Shown here one piece after another: positions 55,811-64,000 of a stretch of DNA of 64,000 nucleotides. The position numbers were made by a program, and so were the translations under genes. The stretch lies in the NCBI RefSeq assembly GCF_965363235.1, contig NC_134845.1:60417261-60481260 (forward strand). The letters run 5' to 3'. The notes under the pieces are model-generated. The model searched no databases and had not been told where the DNA came from. It saw only the letters and a list, made by a program, of their open reading frames with translations. Source of the stretch: Mytilus galloprovincialis. Its lineage: Eukaryota > Mollusca > Bivalvia > Mytilida > Mytilidae. Positions within the stretch are counted from its first letter, which is position 1. Each line of letters starts with the position of its first letter.

Positions 55811-57400
55811 TATCGGTAGGTACTTCAGGAGAGACAAATGACAAACGGACTATCATTTTTATCATTTTACTCTAAAACAGTCTTGTTCGGATCATTGTAC
55901 AATTTAAGTCATCGATAATTCAAAATTTTTAGGAAGTGAAAAAATACTTTAAAAAAAATAGTATTAATGCAGTAATATATATTCTTCCATACATACCTCT
56001 ATGGTGTTTTCAAAGCAGGAAGTTGTTCCCTTAATGCATAGTAATAAGTAACAAATAACATGAATAAATCTACGCAATAAAACTTCCCAGATAGCTATTT
56101 TTAAACAAGCTTATTAATATAGAATATATTTTAAAAAACAAACTCTGATCTACGTTTGACCTTGATACTAATAACTGCCGTATTAAACTTCCTTTAAAAT
56201 CCATACAGTACTGCGTTTACTTATATTTTTCAGTTTTTTAAACGTCAAAAACACATAGCTGACTCTTGATATAATAATAAAAATGTATGTTTATGTTTAA
56301 TATAATGAAATGAGATTTTTACGTTAAATTAATTGTTTACATTGTCGGAGGTATAATTATTTGAAGGATTCGAGTTTTGTCAAAAACACATTCAATGACC
56401 ATTCCAATGACTTAATCTGATTAATATTTGCTAATGGCATCTGTTTATTTAATGTTATTGAAAAGTAAAATAACTCAAAAACCAAAATCCAAGGAATACT
56501 CAAAATGGAAAGTCCTTTATCAAATGGAAAATCTAAATCACCAACTCATCAAACAAATGAAAACAACTGTCATATCCTAGATTTTGTACAGACATTTCTT
56601 TACGAAGAAAATAGTAGGTTAAACTGGTTCTATAGCTAACTTAACTTCTCACTTGCATGACAGTCATACACAATTCATAATATTGAAACTTTTAAACAAA
56701 TATTTGATTCTCTAGCAATCTTTGAAATATGTTGTCTTAATGTTCAAATTCATTTCTTTCCAATGTACCTGATGAAAGTTCTCACAGAATTAAGTGTTTG
56801 AACACAGTATTTGTATAATGAGGTATCAGTTATCATTTGTTTATTAACGTTGTGATATCCGGAAGTTAAACTCCCATCGTATTAAGTTTGAAAAGGTTTG
56901 AAATGGTTTGTTAACATTGGATTTCAAACGTCCTTTTTTTCGTTAAAAACTTCCTTTCAACCAACCCCTCCCTTTTTTTAAATGCATGATCCGTTATTAC
57001 AAATAATTGAGATTGGTCATATAAATGCATGCAAATGTATTACATCCCAGCATATTCTTAATCGTCGTATAATTCAAATGTACAAATTCTACAATTCCTT
57101 ACAGAAAACTTATAATTTTCAAAAGAAATCTTACCGAACAGGGCATCAGGCTTAGCCTATGTAAGCCCTCTTCAAACAAAGGTACAAAGCATTACACTCA
57201 AATAAAACAAAATATGCACAAACATAGTGATAATAACAATACAAACTATATCATAACTGACTGACATGATGTTTTAAATACTAGTAGGTAACTGAAAATA
57301 TATGCTAGGTGACACATATTGATGAGCGAAAATATTTGTAGTACTTAAAATTGATACACATTTCTTACAATTGAGCTACATGAGTTATGTAATGAAGGGA
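55811..57400. other. non-coding; one retroelement tail fragment
   Basis: At 56605-56680, reversed, there is a diverged copy of the GTGAGAGGTTTAGCTAGC tail block (ATAGCTAACTTAACTTCTCA). Nothing else is recognised. Confidence 0.4.
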
Positions 57401-57406
57401 TATCAA

Positions 57407-57676
57407 TTATTTATAATTGAATAAGTCATTTTCTTTACAATACACAATTATAACTTCATATGTGCTTATTTTATTCCAAATAGTCACGACGTCTAGAACT
57501 CTTTTTGTGACACCTTCCGCCTCCGTCATAACGCAGAAGACCTTTTTCACTTTGACAATGGAAGATAATTTCCTTCTCAACGTTTTTGGACCAAATTTTG
57601 ACAAGAATACATCGATGCTATCAATAAAAACAAATAACACTATAAGGTATAGGGGAAATCTTAATTCAGCAGACAA
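57407..57676 (-). other. 89-codon open frame, doubtful
   Basis: The minus-strand frame reads DVFLSKFGPKTLRRKLSSIV, then KVKKVFCVMTEAEGVTKRVL. It has a more protein-like composition than most short frames here, but I recognise no family, no flanking splice signal is clear, and an equally long plus-strand frame (57417-57701) overlaps it. I keep it only as a candidate exon. Confidence 0.15.
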
Positions 57677-58074
57677 TATTTTTTTTTGTCATCTGCTATA
57701 AATATCACACTTTTTTTCATCCCAATATTTTTTAGGGAAATCTTACTTCCTTTGAAGTTTAAAAAAAAAAAGCTGTCGTTCGCTTGTTATAGTTTTTAAA
57801 ATGACTGTTAATTTTTTACTTTTTGTGTATATTTGTAACTGTGGTCCCCATTTGGTAAACCTGAAGTGTTTTACAAACTTTAAGGTAAAACATCTTAAAA
57901 TTCTTGAAAAAAGCAATCATATCGCAATTTGAAACATGCAAAATAAATGAGAGACGAATCCAATATGTCGATCAAAAATCATTTGCAAATACTAAATTAT
58001 AATAAATTATATGTTATATCCTAAATAGGCTGATGTGAAAACTGGACATCATTGATGAAAGGAGATAGATATGC

Positions 58075-58240
58075 AAAGATGTGGTATGAGTGTTATTGGG
58101 GTTATTCGTTTCCGTTATCTTTAATTTTAATTAAAAGCCATTTTCTTTTTTCTTTATACATTTTGCCAGATATTTTCTATTCTTTTTAATTTAGCACCCC
58201 ATTATGTTTTATTCTTTATTCTTTTCCTTTTGTCCTTTTT
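58075..58240. other. non-coding flank with a repeat stub
   Basis: AAAGATGTGGTATGAGTGTT at 58077 is the first 15-20 bases of the 4055-4205 repeat; the rest is T-rich. Confidence 0.35.
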
Positions 58241-59630
58241 AGCTCACCTGGCCTAAAAGGCCATGTGAGCTTTTCTCATCACTTGGCGTCCGTCGTCGTC
58301 GTCGTCGTCGTCGACGACGACGTCAATTTTTCAAACATCTTCTCCTCTGAAACTACTGAATGGATTTGAATGAAACTTAGCATGATTGTTCCTTAGAGTA
58401 TCCTGCACAAAGTGTGTGCTTCGATTTTTGATTCGTCAAAAAACATGGCCGCCGTTACTTAAAATAGAACATAGGGGTCAAATGCAGTTTTTGGCTTATA
58501 TCTCAAAAACGAAAGCATTTAGAGCAAACCTGACGTGGGGTAAAAATGTTCATTAGGTCAAGATCTATCAGCCCTGAAATTTTCAGATGAATCAAACAAA
58601 CCATTGTTGGGTTGCTGCCACTTAATTGGTAATTTTAAGGAAATTCTGCAGTTTTTGGTCATTATCTTGAATATTATTATAGATAAAGATAAACTGTAAA
58701 CAGCAAAAAGGATCAGCAAAGTAAGATCTACAAATAAGTCAATATGACCAAAATTGTCAATTGACCCCTTAAGGGGTTATTGTCCTTTAATGACAATTTT
58801 TCACAATTTGTTCATCATATTTGCTAACTTTAAAAAATCTTCTTCTCTGAAACTGCTAAATGGATTTGGATGAAACTTAGCATGATTGTTCCTTAGATTA
58901 TCCTGCACAAAGTGTGTGCTTCGATTTTTGATCCGTCAAAAAACATGGCCGCCGTTACTTAAAATAGAACATAGGGGTCAAATGCAGTTTTTGGCTTATA
59001 TCTCAAAAACGAAAGCATTTAGAGCAAATCTGACATGGGGTAAAAATGTTCATTAGGTCAAGATCTATCAGCCCTGAAATTTTCAGATGAATCAAACAAA
59101 CCATTGTTGGGTTGCTGCCACTTAATTGGTAATTTTAAGGAAATTTTGCAGTTTTTGGTCATTATCTTGAATATTATTATAGATACAGATAAACTGTTAA
59201 TAGCAAAAATGTTAAACAAAGTAAGATCTACAAATAAGTCAATTTGACCAAAATTGTCAATTGACCTCTTAAGGAGTTATTGCCCTTTAAAGATTGTTTT
59301 CACAATTTGTTCATCATGTTGACTCACTTTAAAAAATCTTCTCCTTTGAAAATGCTGTATCAATTTCAGCCAAACTTAGGCTAAATGAGTTTTAGAGTTT
59401 CAGAGTATCTAGTATAAATTTTATATTTCATTTCCTTGTATGTCAGAAGATAGCTCCTATGGCTAAAATAGAACATAGGAGAAAATGATTTTTTTTTTTT
59501 GCTTTTGAAGAAAATAGGACGATTCAAAGAACATTTAAATAAATTGAAAAGCCAAAATAATCATTGATGAGAGATTAAACCAAAAAAAATCAGGTGAGCG
59601 ATTATGGCTCTTGAGAGCCTCTTGTTTCTT
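58241..59630 (+). mobile_element. CGTCGTC-headed repeat made of about 500-bp tandem units
   Basis: The head AGCTCACCTGGCCTAAAAGG forms a palindrome with CCATGTGAGCT, followed by GTCCGTCGTCGTCGTCG. The far end CAGGTGAGC (59591-59599) mirrors the head word GCTCACCTG (58242-58250). Inside, the word ATCTTCTCCTCTGAAACT recurs at about 58337, 58837 and 59337, so two full units and a partial third are exactly about 500 bases apart. No protein is encoded. I recognise the head as a very common molluscan repeat. Confidence 0.8.
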
Positions 59631-59639
59631 TTATATTCG

Positions 59640-60570
59640 ATATATACTGAACGACTTTAAAAATGCAACTCATTTTGTTGATTTGTTTTACCTTTGATTC
59701 TCTTACAACTACTTTTCATGTTTACCATACTTCTTTCTCTTTACAAAAAATCAACATCTGACTTACCTGTGGTTATTGAACATACCGAAATTTTCAAGTC
59801 GCACGAATTTCTTAAAGCGAAATTTGTTACCCATACTAGATTGTTTCAGGTTGGTTTTTTTTTGCTATGTGAAACAGTTCTTTCAATCCTTAACCACACT
59901 TAAATCAGTTAAACCCAGAACGAGGAATAAAAAACTGAATCAGCCCTGGCCCATAAGAATATACTGCAAACAGTAAAAATAAACTTGCTGCAACCATACT
60001 GTATGACTTCGAAAATTCGTTCTTCCGACAACGATACAGGTAGACAGAATCAATGTGTTGCTGACCATAAATGACAATATCAAGGTGTAGTGACAATGCA
60101 ACGTCAATAGAATTTGATTACGCACCGTCATTTGCGAGACATGTTTACGGCCGCAACGTCAAATGCTACTCAAATTGCCGAATGCCATTGCGTACAGATT
60201 CATGCCATAAATGTTTCCTGTCAACTGAATTGCCAAAGAATCGACTGAAAGAAAACCTTTAAAGCCCTTAAGTTTCAACCGCATAATTGACAAAACCCAC
60301 TTAATGGGTTGAACAATGAATATCAGAAGGTGTAAAACAGAATCCAAAACATGTCAGACAGATTTTGTAGACCTTTCTGACAATCATTTTTGCGTTTGTA
60401 ACAGGCAGTCATTGCTTTTGACGGTGAAACATTCACTCAAAAATAACAAAAAAATCTAGTGTTGCGTTTCTTTAGTCGGTCAGTATATTTTTTCCCATTA
60501 TTCTAATCGTATTCTCAATTCTGTAAACCCTATGCTGACCATCATATGAAGTGCATTATCAACGCAGTCA
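59640..60570. other. non-coding; overlapping short frames only
   Basis: Several overlapping frames of 62-69 codons on both strands lie at 59694-60347. None has a recognisable motif and they contradict one another, so I call no gene. Confidence 0.4.
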
Positions 60571-60577
60571 AAATTCT

Positions 60578-60830
60578 AAACACTACACAAACCTGCTTAA
60601 TTTTCTTTTTAAAACGGGGGAAAGTTGGGGTATTTGCTAACGTAACCACAAGGCTTAAGGCTACGACTTGATACTATCAAAGTACAAAATCAAATTCAAA
60701 AACCAAAAACCAACATTCAAAACACAACACAAACCTGCTTAATTCTCTTTAAAAAAAGGGGTAGGAGTATTTGCTTATGAAACTACACGGCTTTAGGTTA
60801 CGACGTGAAACTATCAAAGTACAAAACAAA
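60578..60830 (+). repeat. tandem duplication of a roughly 140-bp unit
   Basis: ACAAACCTGCTTAATT is followed by TATTTGCTNANGNAACNACA, GGCTTNAGGNTACGACNTGA and ACTATCAAAGTACAAAA, first at 60588-60690 and again at 60729-60825, with clear divergence between the two. Confidence 0.7.
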
Positions 60831-61090
60831 ATATATTTAGATTTTTTTAAATTGATATCTAGATATAACTTTTAAAGTAGCTGAGGTTTACAACTAATTA
60901 TTAAGTGATTAACGAACATAATTATATTAAACTGATGCTAAAAATAATCGACAACAGGCTAATATTTGAACTTGGAATTATTTTAATTATTGAATTTGCA
61001 TAATTACTTGTGCTTGACATTTTTAATAAATTCCATCTTTATTCAATTTCTGTACTTTCTGTTACAAAGAAGATAGTACATTTTCATTAG

Positions 61091-61171
61091 AATGTACCTG
61101 TACTCACTGGGGTAAAGCTGATGACCGTAACTGCAGTCACGGTCATCCCAAGATGTCAGCTGAAAAATTAG
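61091..61171 (+). CDS. upstream exon of the YqaJ-like gene (Cys/His-rich)
   Basis: Acceptor TTTTCATTAG ends at 61090 and donor GTCAGT starts at 61172. The exon encodes CTCTHWGKADDRNCSHGHPK, then MSAEKL, leaving one base. That base joins AT at 61754 in phase to continue the large open frame, which is the main support. The C-x-C-x-H...C-x-H-x-H spacing suggests a small zinc-binding module. I infer this exon from phase and composition; no homologue is at hand to confirm it. Confidence 0.45.
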   Translation, partial: NVPVLTGVKLMTVTAVTVIPRCQLKN

Positions 61172-61329
61172 GTCAGTATTTTTATTGTCTGTTAAGGTGT
61201 TTCTACATCATTTTCTTTACAAAGCATACATTGATACGATGTAAATTTATAAAAGATTAACATGGAAGTCACAAATCTCTACCGAGGAACGTGTATAGAA
61301 CGGGAAATTGGATTTGAAAAATTCGCTAA

Positions 61330-61458
61330 GATGACCGTAAATCATCTTTAAAATATTTTCAAGATGACCGTAACATATAATAAGGATGACCGTGATTGGT
61401 AAAATGATGACCGTAATTTCGAAAGGATGACCGTTATTTATAAAGGATGACATATCCG
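61330..61458 (+). repeat. minisatellite of GATGACCGT units
   Basis: GATGACCGT occurs at 61330, 61363, 61385, 61406 and 61426, with a degenerate unit at 61446, so the spacing settles at 20-22 bases. It lies in the intron between the two exons of the YqaJ-like gene. The same word is present inside the upstream exon at 61120. Confidence 0.8.
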
Positions 61459-61753
61459 TATTTGTATTACCTTTTTTGTATCAAATAATTAATCGTGTTG
61501 GTGTATGACGTATTTATAAGACAACATTATCCTAAAGGTAGACAAAAATAAGACGTGCTTCAAATACATGGTTCGTCATATGTAGCATCCAACTACATGA
61601 ACTACAAGCCAAAGGATTTTTTTTATTTCTGAGATTCCTATTAATTTTATATAATAAATACAGCTGTTTAAAAATGCCAAAAAGGCAACGGATGAACGCC
61701 CATTTATATTATATCGTTTCAACTACCATTGCAGATGGGTTTTTTTATTTCAG

Positions 61754-64000
61754 ATACGTACATGTGTTATCAATTTTCCACTTGCATGTTCACCTCATCT
61801 AATGTAGACAGCATTTTAATACACACTATAGACAATCATGTTGGTCCACAAACATTTAGTTTTAGGAAGAAAGTTTTGAATGAAAACACTGGTCATACTG
61901 CATATCGGTCCGTACATTTCGGAGTTGAAGTCACAAAACTTAAAATGATGTTAGGAAAAGGTTATAAGCCAAATATAAATTTAGAAGAACAAACCATATC
62001 TTTCAAAAGATGTTCCTCAAATTTGAAAGTGAGTGGCGATTATATCGAAGAAGGGTGTCAAACGGAATTAAACAATGAACTTTATGAAATCTTGCCAAAT
62101 ATTGAAGAAAAACTAAAAGAGATTGGGAAATACGAAGACTTCATTTCCGTATTGAAATCCATATCTAATGGAATATTAACTGAAAATATTGCTTTTCATT
62201 TGTTACTGGATGTCGGAAGATTCTATTCCCAGTCAACAATATACTCTACAAGATATGTTCCAGAAACGCTGGCATTCTGGATTACTATTAAGAAACTATT
62301 CAAGGGTAAAGGAGTTAACATTTTTAGAGGTTATAAAGCACAAGGAATATCCACTGAAAACAGACCAGTCAAACCAACTGAATGCAAAATAAATTTTGCA
62401 GTTCCATCGGATCCAGTATTGTCAAGAGAATGTGTTAGTTTTCTGGCAGATGCCGAAAAAAATGGAAAGTTCTATACATCACTGGATGCCTTCACAAAGA
62501 ATAAAACTGGTCAAACTGTCGATAGATGGTAAAAAGTTGGCATGTGGTTTAGGTGTACTTGGTGATGAAGATTTCTGCGGGTTTGAAAATCCCCAAACTC
62601 TGTCTGACCGTAAAACAAATCTTGAAATAGAACTAAACACTCTGAAAGAAGTAAAAGACATCACAGAAACAAACTCAATAGATAACACAATAAATATTAC
62701 TGATTTAGACAAGGACAATATTTTAACAATGAAACAAGCAATTCTTATATCGATCACAAACCTAAGCATCCGCATTAAAGACTTGAGGGAGCTAATTGTG
62801 AAAAAGAAGTTAGGATTGACAACCCTCATGAAACAAGTAGAAGGTGACTGGAAAGATAGTAAACTCGCGCCAGCGATAAAGTTTTGCAAGACAAAAATTA
62901 TTCACTCACAGTCAACAATAAAGGATCTGTTAAACTGTATTGACAATCTTGGCTTTGTTGTTGCGTGCATTAATGGCACAGCTGCAGACTATGTAATAGG
63001 ATGTGGGACAAAAGTTCATCTAGATAATCAAACTAATTATATATGTTTGAAGCATCTTACAACAGACCTCGAGATAAATGCCGAAACGTCAGACAGCATA
63101 AAACAAAGAAGTGATAACTGGAAAAACTTGAGAGCAGGTAGTCGAGTAACTGGTAGTACATTGTTCCGTGCTATAGGATTGGGCACTCTGAAAGAACAGC
63201 AAACACATTACGACAAAGTGTATCGTGGTGTTGAAGTTCCGGTGTCTTCAAAACTGCAGCAGCTTTTCGATTACGGTACAGCACAGGAAATAAATGCAAT
63301 AGGAACACTAGTTGGGAAGATCATACCTGTCTACTTTCCTCAGTTGCAATATAGGGAAGATTGGAGATTCCTATGCCATAATCAGTGGTGATGGCAGTGG
63401 TATTGATCATATGGGTGAAAATAAAGTAGCATTTGAAATTAAATGTCCGATTCCAAATAAGGAAAGAACTACTGATTTACACTACGAGATACCCGTGTAC
63501 TACTCAACTCAAGTTTTAAGTCAACTGAAAGCCAAACAAAGTTTAAAGTTCTGTTACTTGAGTTACAATCCAGGAAGCACAACCTTCATTGAAGGCACTA
63601 TGAATGATGATTTATGGGGTAAGGTATGGGATTCTACTTCGGAACTGTACGGTAGAGTGGATGCAACAAGGCCTACGAGAAATAAACCAGAACAGAAAGA
63701 GTTGCTAGCCGATTTGAAAGAGTATGCAACAACATCTTCATTCGTTGCCGAGTTTCCTTCGTTGTTAAGCGTCCAGTGTAGTTGTGAGTCTACTGATGAT
63801 TATGATAATGTATACGGATATCACACTAAAGACGACAGTATGACGACGTTGCCGTCGTTGAACACTTCTTTGGACACACTTACAATTGTAGTGGATAAAA
63901 CGTGTACTGCGTTGAATGATGCCTACCAAACTTTGCGCAAGCCAGCAAAAGAGATTTTGCTGACTGTTGTTTCCGATCTTGAACGCAAGACCTCTGATGA
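61754..64000 (+). pseudogene. YqaJ-like PD-(D/E)XK nuclease gene, two frameshifts, 3' end outside window
   Basis: The coding signal runs from acceptor TTATTTCAG (61753) to the window edge but changes frame twice, each time by +1: near 62500-62520 (after LDAFTKN, resuming LVKLSIDGKKLACGLGVLGD) and near 63345-63365 (resuming IGDSYAIISGDGSGID). The segment RSDNWKNLRAGSRVTGSTLF and the later D...AFEIKCP give the Arg/Asp/Glu-x-Lys pattern of YqaJ-type exonucleases related to phage lambda exonuclease. Many mollusc genomes carry multicopy genes of this kind, some within DNA transposons such as ISL2EU. It is either a decayed copy or an intact gene with two sequencing errors. Confidence 0.65.

Noticed and set aside
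59694..60347. Cluster of overlapping 62-69-codon frames on both strands
   Set aside because: They contradict one another, lack motifs and splice context, and match the number of chance frames expected in this composition.
61247..61453. Minus-strand frame with repeated VTVIL/GHL words
   Set aside because: It reads through the GATGACCGT minisatellite in the intron; the periodic peptide reflects the DNA repeat.

Overview
The window looks like nuclear DNA of a bivalve mollusc, most likely a mussel of the Mytilus group. It is AT-rich and has introns with GT/AG splice signals. It is crowded with short, diverged repeat families that I recognise as typical of mussel genomes: repeats with GTCCGTCC-rich heads, CGTCGTC-headed repeats, 'ACGAAACGCGCGTCTGGCG' repeats and 'GTGGTATGAGTGCCAATGAG' repeats. 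The species call is an inference; no rRNA, tRNA or mitochondrial marker is present.

The centre of interest is a pair of same-strand paralogous genes, gene 1 (coding 6393-13427) and gene 2 (coding 35858-44812). I assembled both by hand from splice sites. Each has four coding exons with identical phases (0, 0, 1). Exon 1 encodes an MGN... start and a polar, probably disordered segment. Exon 2 carries a short motif (L-I-I-G-N-D-N-K-V in gene 1, I-V-I-G-N-D-S-T-V in gene 2) that fits the core of the RIP homotypic interaction motif (RHIM), an amyloid-forming signalling motif. Exon 3 is a mini-exon. Exon 4 encodes about 500 residues that match the C-terminal region of interferon-induced very large GTPases (VLIG/GVIN, URGCP), including a Cys/His cluster. 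No GTPase domain is present. The predicted proteins, 689 and 763 residues, are therefore GTPase-less VLIG tails joined to a candidate amyloid signalling motif. I do not know of a described system of this kind, and a role in innate immune signalling is inferred.

Between the two genes (13.5-35.8 kb) lies transposon-rich DNA. It includes a diverged segmental duplication (about 15.44-19.13 kb and 20.92-23.99 kb) that has recorded later insertions as filled and empty sites. One is a 389-bp TIR element flanked by TAA (PIF/Harbinger-like), and another is a truncated reverse-transcriptase element.

Downstream of gene 2 are a 1.1-kb repeat (47.5-48.7 kb), a decayed reverse-transcriptase retroelement on the minus strand (49.3-51.2 kb), and an intact minus-strand gene for a protein of about 13 ankyrin repeats with a C-terminal membrane anchor (52822-54276). 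Next come more retroelement debris and a 1.36-kb repeat built of 500-bp tandem units (58.2-59.6 kb). The window ends in a partial YqaJ-like nuclease gene that is broken by two apparent frameshifts and runs off the edge.
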